NCBI GenBank assembly: GCA_903918195.1
Contig: CAIXDS010000396.1
Span: 1-59,715, forward strand
Source: an uncultured Acetobacteraceae bacterium
GTDB lineage: Bacteria; Pseudomonadota; Alphaproteobacteria; Acetobacterales; Acetobacteraceae
Length of the DNA: 59,715 nt
Reading direction: 5' to 3'
Below, in pieces: positions 7,736 through 15,146 of the stretch. The notes beneath the pieces were generated by a model. That model ran no database searches and was not told the DNA's origin. It was given only the letters and a program-made list of their open reading frames with translations. The position numbers and the translations under genes are program-made. Each line of letters begins with the position of its first letter. The first letter of the stretch is position 1.

Positions 7736-8034
7736 TGTACCGTGGATGGGGACTCACTGACGAGTCCCGCGCCGAACTGCTCAAGCGCTTCCCGCCGATC
7801 TACCCGGTGGTCCGCGCCGATCACGTCACCGACATTCTTGCCGGCGATGGGTTGCTCTGGCAGGCGGGCAGGCAGCGGATGTACCACGTGACGATCAGCC
7901 GCGACGACGGCTTCTCGTCGAGCGACGCCGGGGTGCTGCTTTCCAACAGTGTGCAGGCGATCCAGCCTGTCCCGCGCATGGTGCTGACGACGGTGCCGTT
8001 CGTGCGGGTGCTCGGCTCGAAGGTTGAACGATGA
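7732..8034 (+). CDS. hypothetical protein
   Basis: 100 residues starting MMYRGWGLTDESRAELL, coupled to both neighbours by 4-bp overlaps. A compact alpha/beta sequence without a recognised motif. The second Met, 3 bp later, is an equally possible start. Confidence 0.5.
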   Translation: MMYRGWGLTDESRAELLKRFPPIYPVVRADHVTDILAGDGLLWQAGRQRMYHVTISRDDGFSSSDAGVLLSNSVQAIQPVPRMVLTTVPFVRVLGSKVER

Positions 8035-8264
8035 CGCGGCCTTATCCCGATCTGCTATCCGAGGACGAGAGCAAGGCGCTGCTCAAGCGGGCCGAGCAAC
8101 TGTGGAACGATTTGCAGGAAGACCGCCTTGGCGGGTACTCCGGCCCCAATCGGCCGTTCTGGATTCTCGCTGAATTCCAGAGCGTGATCGAGGCGTTCGG
8201 CCAACGCGACCTTGGCCGCACCTGGACCAAGGACCAACTCGACGCGGCGAAGCCGGCAACGTGA
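8031..8264 (+). CDS. hypothetical protein
   Basis: 77 residues starting MTRPYPDLLSEDESKALL. A Glu/Lys-rich helical protein with several Trp residues. It is coupled to the next gene through GTGA. Function unknown. Confidence 0.5.
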   Translation: MTRPYPDLLSEDESKALLKRAEQLWNDLQEDRLGGYSGPNRPFWILAEFQSVIEAFGQRDLGRTWTKDQLDAAKPAT

Positions 8265-8434
8265 CGATCTGGAATCCGCAGATATGTCGAGAGTGCGGCG
8301 ACTATGAGTGTTGCGAACCGAACTGCCCGGATCATAAGCTCCGGTGTGGTTGCGGCGACTACGCGAATAGCTGCGCCTGCCGGCACTCGCCTGAAGAGTT
8401 GGCGAAGATGATCGAGCAGGAGCGGCAACCGTGA
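8261..8434 (+). CDS. tiny Cys-rich, probable zinc-binding protein
   Basis: 57 residues from a GTG start that overlaps the previous stop (GTGA) and ends in another GTGA shared with the next gene, which argues that the frame is translated. It contains about nine Cys: CREC, CC, C, CGC and CAC, followed by His. This fits a small zinc-ribbon or zinc-cluster protein, perhaps a regulator or partner protein. The exact family cannot be named. Confidence 0.55.
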   Translation: MTIWNPQICRECGDYECCEPNCPDHKLRCGCGDYANSCACRHSPEELAKMIEQERQP

Positions 8435-8700
8435 GTCCGAAGCGGGCAACCGATCTCGTCAAGGGGATCATCGTCGATCTCGACGCCGCACTGGCTTCGA
8501 ACGGCAAGGAAGCGCTCGACGAACGACACAGCGCATTGGCATCGGCGATGATGCTAGGGACCCGCCTGATCGGCGGGATGGCAATCAACATGGCGCGGAT
8601 CGCTACCGCGCTAGAGAAGATGGAAGCAAGAGATGCAGAACAAGATAATTCACGCGACACCGGAGAGCCATCTGCTCTACATCGCGAGGGTATCGAGTAA
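8431..8700 (+). CDS. hypothetical helical protein
   Basis: 89 residues from GTG (GTGA overlap), starting MSPKRATDLVKGIIVDLD. It is helical with a hydrophobic middle (SAMMLGTRLIGGMAINMARIATALEK). The end overlaps thyX by 68 bp, an unusually long overlap in this operon. The true thyX start could be later, or the last part of this frame may matter less. Confidence 0.45.
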   Translation: MSPKRATDLVKGIIVDLDAALASNGKEALDERHSALASAMMLGTRLIGGMAINMARIATALEKMEARDAEQDNSRDTGEPSALHREGIE

Positions 8701-9313
8701 TCAGGAGAACACCGATCCCGGCCTGATCACCTACCTGATCAAGCAGAACCATTGGTCGCCTTTCGAGATGATCGGTGCTTGCGTCGAGATCGAGACGACC
8801 CGCGACATCGGCCGTCAGGTGCTGCGTCACCGCAGCTTCAGCTTTCAGGAATTCAGTGGTCGCTATGCCGAATATGCCGATCTGCGTTCCGATCGCGATC
8901 TGCGTTTCAAGGGCAGCACCAATCGGCAGGGTTCAATCCCGGCCGAGACGGACGAGCAGCGTACCGCCGCCGAGTATTTCGGGACGCAGCTTATGGAGCA
9001 CACCCGTTCGTCCGCTGCGCTCTATCGCAACATGCTGGAAGCCGGCATTGCGCCGGAGTGCGCCCGAGCCGTACTGCCGGAAGGCTTGACGCCGACCCGC
9101 ATGTATATGAACGGCACCCTGCGTTCGTGGATTCACTATCTGCGCGAGCGCCTGAAGCTGAAGGACGGATACCCACTGGCGCAGCGCGAGCATTACGATC
9201 TCGCCTTGTCGATCGCGGACAAGCTCTGCGGGTTGTATCCCAACACCTTCGACGCGCTGCGCCGGCTTCAGTATATCGACGGCAATGCCATCGGCTTCGC
9301 GTTGCCCGATTGA
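8633..9313 (+). CDS. thyX: flavin-dependent thymidylate synthase ThyX
   Basis: 226 residues, the usual length of ThyX. It carries the family signature RHRxxSxxxxSxR as RHRSFSFQEFSGRY at about residues 65-78. The enzyme makes dTMP from dUMP using FAD, NADPH and methylene-tetrahydrofolate, in the cytoplasm, and so would feed thymidine to phage replication. C-terminal SIADKLCGLYPNTFDALR also fits the family. It sits in the rightward operon with a MazG-like and a DUF3310 gene, a nucleotide-metabolism group. No thyA-type or dCTP deaminase gene was seen nearby. The start at ATG 8633 overlaps the preceding gene. Confidence 0.95.
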   Translation: MQNKIIHATPESHLLYIARVSSNQENTDPGLITYLIKQNHWSPFEMIGACVEIETTRDIGRQVLRHRSFSFQEFSGRYAEYADLRSDRDLRFKGSTNRQGSIPAETDEQRTAAEYFGTQLMEHTRSSAALYRNMLEAGIAPECARAVLPEGLTPTRMYMNGTLRSWIHYLRERLKLKDGYPLAQREHYDLALSIADKLCGLYPNTFDALRRLQYIDGNAIGFALPD

Positions 9314-9336
9314 TCGACGCTATCAGGAGAAATGAC

Positions 9337-10104
9337 ATGACGAGTGTGCCCCGGCAATCGCCGAAAAAGAATGATACCCGCACGTACAGCGCGTGGGCTT
9401 GGATCAAGGCGTACACCGCTCTGGTGACGCTGTTCCCGGTCTATGCGACGCTGTGGTTCCTCGCGACCTTCGTCCGCAAGCTGCCGGACAGCGTGACGCG
9501 GAAGTTACTTCTCGCCCATATTGCCTACACCAGCACGCATGACATGGACTTCCGTATCCCACCGAACACGAATATCCCGGCGTACATGCACCGCTGGTGG
9601 CGGATCGCCCGCAATGCCTACATGAACATCTACTATCATATCGTTCTGCGGAGCGACGATGACCGGGCGCTGCACGATCATCAGTGGTGGAGCTTCAGCA
9701 TCGTGCTCGAAGGCGGCTACTTCGAGCACACAATCAGCGCGGGCGGGGTGCATCACCGCCAGTGGTTCGGACCCGGCCAGATGAAATTCCGCTGGTCCGG
9801 CAAGTTCGCCCACCGGCTCGAACTGGATACCGAGAAGCGCCAAGTCGGCTTCACCGATGGTGCCACGACGGAGGAAGAAGACGGTATCCTGTTGACGCAG
9901 AGCGATCCGCTCGTCGATACCTTCGAGCTTCCCGTCACCACCATCTTCATCACCGGCCCGGTCATGCGGCGGTGGGGCTTCCATCATCCCGATCAATGGG
10001 TGGACGCCTACGATTGGGACGCTTTCATGGCCGAGCACGGCATCCACGGCATGAAAATGGACGGGGGCAGCGACGCCGCTGTCTCGCCACGCAACAAGAT
10101 TTAA
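9337..10104 (+). CDS. hypothetical protein, possible membrane anchor plus cupin-like region
   Basis: 255 residues. The ATG at 9337 follows AGGAGA; another ATG 5 bp upstream hits a stop at once. Residues about 20-45 are hydrophobic (TALVTLFPVYATLWFLATFV), perhaps a membrane segment. The rest is beta-rich with His clusters (ALHDHQWWSFSIVLEGGYFEH, then FAHRLEL) that resemble the metal-binding pattern of cupin-fold proteins; this is inference. A dispersed palindrome at 9500 is read as K-L-L. Confidence 0.5.
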   Translation: MTSVPRQSPKKNDTRTYSAWAWIKAYTALVTLFPVYATLWFLATFVRKLPDSVTRKLLLAHIAYTSTHDMDFRIPPNTNIPAYMHRWWRIARNAYMNIYYHIVLRSDDDRALHDHQWWSFSIVLEGGYFEHTISAGGVHHRQWFGPGQMKFRWSGKFAHRLELDTEKRQVGFTDGATTEEEDGILLTQSDPLVDTFELPVTTIFITGPVMRRWGFHHPDQWVDAYDWDAFMAEHGIHGMKMDGGSDAAVSPRNKI

Positions 10105-10128
10105 CCAGGTCAACAACGGAGGACTACC

Positions 10129-11418
10129 ATGAAGAATCCTGCTAAACTCGAAAAGGCGGTAATGAAATTCGCCAACGAGCTTCACGACAAGGGGTATTCC
10201 CTTGAAGATATCAAGATGGCGATGTTCCATCGCGGCGCGATCCTGCACCACGGCGCGATCGGCGAGTCGGTTGGCATCATCGTGTCACTCAACAACCACA
10301 ATGGCGTGGCGCTCGAATGGCCCGAGGATGGGTACAAGGCGGCGATCGTGCCCGAGAACGCATTCGCCACCACACTTGTCGGTGATGACGACGTGACCGC
10401 GCCTTATCTGCCGATGTCGCGAAGCCGGATCAGCGAATTCCTCGACTACGCTTCCTGCTATGGGGAATTCGACGAGAACACCGCAAATGGTACGGAATCC
10501 ATGCACCCGAACAGTTGCTCGGCCATGAACGACTATCGGCGCGCGGCGATCGTGCTGCTCAAGAAGGTGCTCGGCTTCCTGCCGGACGACTATGTTGTGT
10601 CCATGCCGGACTACAGCGATGCGGACGTGCCGGCGCTGATCCGGGCGGCCCAAGAGGCGCATACGCAATTCTGCTATTACGCCGAGCAGCACGACGCCAA
10701 GGGCACGCCCGAATCAGCCGCCAAGGCACAGGTCAACCGCGATTTCGCTTCCATCATGGCGGCAGCGCTCGGGAAACGGGCTAATTTCGGCCCCAGAGCG
10801 GCCGTACAGCGCGATTCGGGTGATCTGGCACCTTCCGGGGCACCAACGCTCCGCAAGGTATCGTCTGCGCCGCTGGACCGGGACGAAGTGCTCGGCTGGA
10901 TCGACATGAAGATCGCCGGGTCGAACGCGGCCGGGATGCACGAAACCGTGGGCGTGCTCGAAGCGCTACGCGGCGAGTTGGCACAGCATCTCGAAGCTGC
11001 GCCGACTGACATCTACCGGGCGCTGACGGAGATCATCGTCGGGATCGGATCGTACAACGTGGCGAAGGGTTGGTGGAGCGACGCCAATACCGATCTGCGG
11101 ACGTGCGATTATGCGCCCTACGTGATGGCGTCGAAGATGTACCTGGTCGTGACGGAGATGGCCGAGGCGATGGAAGGCCACCGCAAGTCGAGCAAGACCA
11201 AGACGCTGCCTGACGATCATCTGCCGGAATTCCCGATGGTGGCCGTCGAGTTTGCCGATGCGCTGATTCGCCTGTTCGATCTCGGAGCCAACTACCGGCT
11301 CCCGAATGGGCAGACGATCGACGTGCCGGCCGCCGTGGTCGCCAAGCTCGCATACAACGATCGACGCGAGGACCACAAGGTCGAGAACCGGGCGAAGGAT
11401 GGCGGCAAAACCATTTGA
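10129..11418 (+). CDS. MazG-like NTP pyrophosphohydrolase domain protein
   Basis: 429 residues. The C-terminal 120 or so residues have the all-alpha NTP-PPase pattern: EMAEAMEGHRK (ExxE) and, after 20 or so residues, VEFADALIRLFDLG (ExxD). This motif binds Mg2+ and hydrolyses (d)NTPs to monophosphates. The MazG family is common in phages, where roles in nucleotide-pool control or ppGpp lowering have been proposed. The N-terminal 300 residues are not recognised. The stop lies within the -35 of a promoter (11415), so a new transcript starts right after this gene. Confidence 0.75.
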   Translation: MKNPAKLEKAVMKFANELHDKGYSLEDIKMAMFHRGAILHHGAIGESVGIIVSLNNHNGVALEWPEDGYKAAIVPENAFATTLVGDDDVTAPYLPMSRSRISEFLDYASCYGEFDENTANGTESMHPNSCSAMNDYRRAAIVLLKKVLGFLPDDYVVSMPDYSDADVPALIRAAQEAHTQFCYYAEQHDAKGTPESAAKAQVNRDFASIMAAALGKRANFGPRAAVQRDSGDLAPSGAPTLRKVSSAPLDRDEVLGWIDMKIAGSNAAGMHETVGVLEALRGELAQHLEAAPTDIYRALTEIIVGIGSYNVAKGWWSDANTDLRTCDYAPYVMASKMYLVVTEMAEAMEGHRKSSKTKTLPDDHLPEFPMVAVEFADALIRLFDLGANYRLPNGQTIDVPAAVVAKLAYNDRREDHKVENRAKDGGKTI

Positions 11419-11443
11419 CAACCGCCACGCTTAGCTGAATAAG
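11415..11443 (+). promoter_or_regulatory. internal rightward promoter
   Basis: TTGACA (11415-11420), 17-bp spacer, AATAAG (11438-11443). The spacer holds ACGCTTA in the same register as the promoters at 5247 and 13160. The -35 overlaps the last codons of the MazG-like gene. Downstream lies a long hairpin containing a dispersed palindrome, then a GGAGGA ribosome site for the gene at 11496. Confidence 0.65.
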
Positions 11444-11447
11444 AGAC

Positions 11448-11478
11448 GGGCGGCTTGGAAGTCACTTCCGAGTCGCCC
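11448..11478 (+). promoter_or_regulatory. 31-nt near-perfect palindrome in the leader, centred on a dispersed site
   Basis: Arms 11448-11462 and 11464-11478 are complementary over 15 positions with only two G-U type mismatches, and the centre is GGAAGTCACTTCC (11457-11469). As RNA this is a strong hairpin between the promoter and the ribosome site at about 11485. As DNA it is an extended operator. It may act as an attenuator or as a high-affinity protein site. Confidence 0.6.
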
Positions 11479-11495
11479 TAATCACGGAGGACCAC

Positions 11496-11879
11496 ATGAA
11501 CCGCTTTCTCGTATGCTTTACCACTCCCGTCCAAGGTGGTTGGAAAACCGTCTATGTCGAAGCGTGGGCTATCGTTATAGATCGCGACGGCACCATGCCT
11601 TACGGTTGGCGTCCCGACGAGATCGGCGGTATCGACGTGCAGGAAGTCAAGTGGATCATCCCGCTCGACGTGTCCATGGCGCAGATCGCCTTGATCTCGG
11701 GCGAGTATGACAAGGACGTGGAGTTGCCCGGCGATGGCTCTGCCGTTATCGTTTGCGACGCCACCTTCAGCCTCGCTTCGGAACCCAATTCCGAAGTTGA
11801 CGAGATCGTCGAGACGCGAGACACCGACCGCAAGCGCGAGGCGTCTTACGATCGCGCCGGCTTTCCCCGAAAGGACTGA
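11496..11879 (+). CDS. hypothetical protein
   Basis: 127 residues starting MNRFLVCFTTPVQGG after GGAGGACCAC. The N-terminal half reads as alternating beta strands (WKTVYVEAWAIVIDRDG). The C-terminus is acidic and charged. First gene after the promoter at 11415. No family recognised. Confidence 0.55.
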   Translation: MNRFLVCFTTPVQGGWKTVYVEAWAIVIDRDGTMPYGWRPDEIGGIDVQEVKWIIPLDVSMAQIALISGEYDKDVELPGDGSAVIVCDATFSLASEPNSEVDEIVETRDTDRKREASYDRAGFPRKD

Positions 11880-11880
11880 C

Positions 11881-12057
11881 ATGGCGCATCCTGTAGGCTG
11901 CACCATGACCGGGAAGAACAAGGTGCCCGGCCAGTGCGACGCGAAGGCGTGCAACTATCCGTTCTGTGAATCTCCTGATCCTGATCGGGAGCGCGTGAAC
12001 CAAGAGATGCGCCAAGAGATGCACCTTCAACTTCTCGGCTTAGCCGAACCACGATAG
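11881..12057 (+). CDS. small Cys-containing protein
   Basis: 58 residues starting MAHPVGCTMTGKNKVPGQC, with four Cys (C, C, C, C in the first 30 residues) that could bind a metal. It begins 1 base after the preceding stop. Function unknown. Confidence 0.5.
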   Translation: MAHPVGCTMTGKNKVPGQCDAKACNYPFCESPDPDRERVNQEMRQEMHLQLLGLAEPR

Positions 12058-12068
12058 AGGACACTGAC

Positions 12069-12419
12069 ATGCAACAGCCGCCGATCCCCGAGACGAGCGC
12101 TCCGCCCGTCACGATCAACAAGTATGCGATCCTGCCGTCCGATGTCGTCCTGGTGCCGCGTGGCCGGGTCGTCATGGTGGGCTTCGCCGGCAACACCGCC
12201 TATGCGTGGGTGATGCACCATCCCGAAGCCCCGGTGGACGCTCAAATCCTGACGGTGCCGTCGCAGACGATCTTCAGCCTCGAAACCGATCCGCTGTTCG
12301 AGGCCCCGATCCACTGCGGCTCGTTCTTCAAGACGGACAAGTCCGGCTTGCTGCCGAGCGCGTGGCACTGCTTCCTGTTCATGCCGAAAGCCAAGGGCAC
12401 CATCCTGCTCGCCTCGTAA
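12069..12419 (+). CDS. hypothetical protein
   Basis: 116 residues starting MQQPPIPETSAPPVTI. A Pro-rich N-terminus is followed by a beta-rich domain (VVLVPRGRVVMVGFAGNTAYAW). No recognised family. It lies in the same orientation and transcript as its neighbours. Confidence 0.5.
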   Translation: MQQPPIPETSAPPVTINKYAILPSDVVLVPRGRVVMVGFAGNTAYAWVMHHPEAPVDAQILTVPSQTIFSLETDPLFEAPIHCGSFFKTDKSGLLPSAWHCFLFMPKAKGTILLAS

Positions 12420-12449
12420 AGGGGCCATGCGCTACAAGGGAAAAATGAA

Positions 12450-13163
12450 ATGACAGATTCTGCTTCCGTGCTCGACCTTCCCGATCCGTTCGAGGATGAT
12501 GCCATCTACGCCCTGATCGAGGCGATCGTCGCTGATCCTGCCGGCCAAGGTGCCCGCGATGCCATCCACGCGGTCTTCGATCCGTGGGTGATCGCGGCTC
12601 GCCAGTATGCCAGCGGTGCGGGCACCAGCGCCTATGAGATGGTTGCTGCGGCCGAGATCGCCAACGTCGAGACAACCGAGACGTTGATGCAGATGCTGGC
12701 GGCCACCGTGCTCTCCAACCTGATCGACGAGGAAGGCGGCGGCCGGGCGAACATCTGGTACTCGCCCGAGTCGATGACCGAGATGATGCAGCGGTACGAC
12801 ATGACTGCTACGCGCGACGGTATGATAACTCTCGTGAGTATCAAGCCGAAGCCCGGCGCAATGAGCGACGGTAAGAAGCTGTTGCAAGACACACCATCGC
12901 TGCGGCTCGATCTGATCGAAAGCGTGGCCTTCGCGAAGCCGCAGGCTGAAGCCAAGCCGCATGATCGCCCGGTGTGGGCCATCCGCTTCGACGGCAACCT
13001 GTTTCGGATGCACGATCGCGCCGACGCAGAGCGCAACCTGGATAGCTACGGCAACACAGCGACGGTCGAGAACCGATTCTGTGTCCACACTGATTGTCCG
13101 TCAACGAAGTGCAATCATGTGCCGGATCAGGACAGCACGGAAGAAGTTACTTCCGAGGGTTGA
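12450..13163 (+). CDS. hypothetical protein
   Basis: 237 residues starting MTDSASVLDLPDPFEDDA. Helical N-terminal half; the C-terminal part has a conserved-looking CVHTDCPSTKCNH cluster that may bind zinc. It ends EEVTSEG, where the dispersed palindrome (13142) encodes E-V-T-S. The final codons overlap the -35 of the promoter at 13160. Confidence 0.5.
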   Translation: MTDSASVLDLPDPFEDDAIYALIEAIVADPAGQGARDAIHAVFDPWVIAARQYASGAGTSAYEMVAAAEIANVETTETLMQMLAATVLSNLIDEEGGGRANIWYSPESMTEMMQRYDMTATRDGMITLVSIKPKPGAMSDGKKLLQDTPSLRLDLIESVAFAKPQAEAKPHDRPVWAIRFDGNLFRMHDRADAERNLDSYGNTATVENRFCVHTDCPSTKCNHVPDQDSTEEVTSEG

Positions 13164-13188
13164 CAACCGCAACGCTTAGGCCGATATG
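13160..13188 (+). promoter_or_regulatory. promoter upstream of the ParB-like gene
   Basis: TTGACA (13160-13165), 17-bp spacer with ACGCTTA at 13172-13178, and GATATG (13183-13188). A dispersed palindrome (13142-13154) lies exactly 5 bp upstream of the -35, the same distance as at the leftward promoter near 18905. It probably drives 13220-15737, including the ParB-like gene. Confidence 0.65.
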
Positions 13189-13219
13189 CCAATCGTCACC
13201 AGCGAGGGATGACATTCAA

Positions 13220-13456
13220 GTGACCGACCAACGCCTCAATGAAGACCCGGCCAACGCCATGCAGGCGGCAGCGAAAGAGCTTGCCGACGAACGGCGGCTG
13301 AATGTCTTTCTCGACAGCATCATCGCTGAAGAGAAAGCACGCAGCGCGGCGAGTGATCGCATCCGTCAACTCTGGACGGACGTTCGCAAGGCAGGTTTTG
13401 ACGTTGACGCCGCCCGTCGCAAGCTCGTATGGCGTGCCACCGCTCCGGCGATGTAA
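13220..13456 (+). CDS. hypothetical helical protein
   Basis: 78 residues from GTG, starting MTDQRLNEDPANAMQ. It is almost entirely helical and charged (AAAKELADERRLNVFLDSIIAEEKARS). The GTG is the first start after the promoter at 13160. It precedes the ParB-like gene by 32 bp. Function unknown. Confidence 0.5.
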   Translation: MTDQRLNEDPANAMQAAAKELADERRLNVFLDSIIAEEKARSAASDRIRQLWTDVRKAGFDVDAARRKLVWRATAPAM

Positions 13457-13488
13457 ACCCTGAAGACCTGAAGAAGGAAGATACGAAC

Positions 13489-14607
13489 ATGGCAAAGACT
13501 GCACCCCTGACGATCCCGTCCTCGAAGGTCGTGATCGCACTCGCCGCTGGCTCGACCGACGCCGGCATGAAGAGCGCCGATGCGAAGGCCGGCAAACTCT
13601 GGAACGTCCCGATCGCTTCGATCAAGCCGATCGAAGGCTTCAACGTCCGTGTCGATACGCCCGACTATCGCGCCCACCGCGACATGCTGGCCGACTCGAT
13701 GCGCGCTAACGGCTTCGATCCTGCCAAGCCGCTCGCCGGCTTCGTCGCTAAGGAAGGCGAGGACAATGTGATCTACGTCACGGACGGCTACACCCGTCTC
13801 GACGCGGCGAACCAGGTCAATCAGGACGAAGGCGGCCCGACGATCACCACCCTGCCTGTGCTCGTCCGCTCGCCGGCTCCGTCGCTGACGGACCTGACGG
13901 TCGCTCTGCACACCAACAACACCGGCCGGCCGCTGACGCCGTTCGAGCTTGGCGTGGTCGTGAAGCGGCTGCTCAAGGAAGACGGCGCGGACAAGGCCGG
14001 CGTCGCCAAGCGTCTCGCCGTCACGCCGCGCTATCTCGACGACGTGCTGCTGCTCGTCAACTCGCCCAAGGCCGTGCGTACCGCCGTGCTGGAAGGCGAC
14101 GTGTCGAGCACGATGGCGATCCAGCAACTGCGCAAGGCCGGCGACAACCCGGAGAAGGCCGCAGAGGCGATCACCGCCGCTGTGACCAGCGCCAAGGCGA
14201 AGGGCAAGAAGAAGGCCACCGCCAAGGACACCGGGCCGAAGATGGTGACGGTCAAGCACACCGTGTCGATCGCCGCTGGCACCGACATGAAGGAGATCGT
14301 CAAGGCGGTTGCGGCGCACGTTCGCGCGGCGGTTGCGGCGGTGCCCCATGCGACCGACCCGGAAGCCAAGGTCGCGGACACGGACGGCACGATCTCGCTG
14401 TCGATCCAGGTCCCGGCTCCGCTGACGACCAAGGCCGCGCCGAAGGCGAAGGCCACCAAGCCCGCCAAGACCAAGCCTGCGGCCGAAGAGCCGCCCGTGA
14501 AGGGCGCGGTCGAAGTCACTTCCGAGGGTATCGACGACGAGCCGGTCAAGATGCCGCCTGCCGTGAAGAACGGCGAAGGTGTCGATGACGAGGAAGTCGA
14601 TATCTGA
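13489..14607 (+). CDS. ParB/Spo0J-like DNA-binding protein
   Basis: 372 residues. Residues about 35-130 match the ParB N-terminal pattern: VPIASIKPIEGFNVR, then a region ending in VTDGYTRLDAAN, which resembles the ParB box II with its G-x-x-R. Residues about 145-215 look like the ParB/KorB helix-turn-helix (PFELGVVVKRLL, GVAKRLAVTPRYLDDVLLL). The C-terminal 150 residues are Lys/Ala/Pro-rich, probably disordered, and end DDEEVDI. In plasmids ParB binds palindromic centromeres together with ParA; no ParA gene is seen here. A dispersed palindrome (14511) lies inside the gene, and this protein is the first candidate to bind those sites. That link is inference. Confidence 0.8.
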   Translation: MAKTAPLTIPSSKVVIALAAGSTDAGMKSADAKAGKLWNVPIASIKPIEGFNVRVDTPDYRAHRDMLADSMRANGFDPAKPLAGFVAKEGEDNVIYVTDGYTRLDAANQVNQDEGGPTITTLPVLVRSPAPSLTDLTVALHTNNTGRPLTPFELGVVVKRLLKEDGADKAGVAKRLAVTPRYLDDVLLLVNSPKAVRTAVLEGDVSSTMAIQQLRKAGDNPEKAAEAITAAVTSAKAKGKKKATAKDTGPKMVTVKHTVSIAAGTDMKEIVKAVAAHVRAAVAAVPHATDPEAKVADTDGTISLSIQVPAPLTTKAAPKAKATKPAKTKPAAEEPPVKGAVEVTSEGIDDEPVKMPPAVKNGEGVDDEEVDI

Positions 14608-14617
14608 TCGAGACGGT

Positions 14618-14658
14618 CCCCGGAGCAGCGGCCCCTCCCCCTTCCGCTGCTACCGGGG
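14618..14658 (+). terminator. intrinsic-type terminator after the ParB-like gene
   Basis: CCCCGGAGCAGCGG (14618-14631) pairs with CCGCTGCT...CCGGGG (14644-14658), giving a long GC-rich stem with one bulge and a C-rich loop. It lies 10 bp after the stop. No clear T tract follows, so it may be partial. Confidence 0.65.
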
Positions 14659-14770
14659 GCCACCCTCGAAATGAACCGTGCGCGGCCCTTGGTCGCCCTG
14701 CCATACATCAGGCGGAGCGAGGGGTGATTGAGGGACGCCCCGTAGCGCACGGTTCTTTTCGACGGTGGCC
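14658..14770 (+). ncRNA. structured element bounded by 26-bp inverted repeats
   Basis: The arms 14658-14683 and 14745-14770 are complementary over 26 positions with two mismatches, starting GGCCACC and ending GAACCGTGCGC. The 61-nt interior can form two more short hairpins (CGCCCTG/CAGGCG and GGGGTG/CGCCCC). As RNA this is a long closing stem with an inner junction. No gene covers it. It is either a small regulatory RNA or leader structure for the genes at 14870-15737, or a MITE-like insertion with terminal inverted repeats; no target duplication is evident. Confidence 0.55.
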
Positions 14771-14869
14771 GGAGTAATCTGGCCGGGGCGATGGGTTCCA
14801 CCCCCCGAACAATCATCCTCCACTATGGACAGGCAAGTGCCCGGCCATCGTCGAACCAGGAGTGACCTG

Positions 14870-15127
14870 ATGGGCAAGCGCTACGGCAGCAAGGCCGCAT
14901 ACCAGAAAGCGAGAGCAAAGATGGCAAGGGATCAGGACGATTACGAGCGCCAGCGTCAGGCCGAGCGCGCCAAGGAAGCGGCACCGATGCTGTGGAGCAT
15001 CGCACTGGCCGCAGCAATCAATAGCGGGAAGGATGTCGGCAATGCCACGACGATCGCGGACGCGGCCCTCGCCGCATACGATCATCGCTTCGTTCGCAAG
15101 GTCCCGCGCGAAGGCAGCGACGCCTAG
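14870..15127 (+). CDS. small basic hypothetical protein
   Basis: 85 residues starting MGKRYGSKAAYQKARAK after an AGGAG site. The N-terminal half is highly charged and helical, with a more hydrophobic middle (MLWSIALAAAINSGK). It is the first gene after the structured element at 14658-14770. No family recognised. Confidence 0.55.
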   Translation: MGKRYGSKAAYQKARAKMARDQDDYERQRQAERAKEAAPMLWSIALAAAINSGKDVGNATTIADAALAAYDHRFVRKVPREGSDA

Positions 15128-15146
15128 CCCGAAAACCTGTTGCGTC

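Noticed and set aside
14658..14770. tRNA or known riboswitch
   Set aside because: The 26-bp outer stem and short inner hairpins do not give a cloverleaf with a 7-bp acceptor and T-arm consensus, and no known riboswitch core was recognised.
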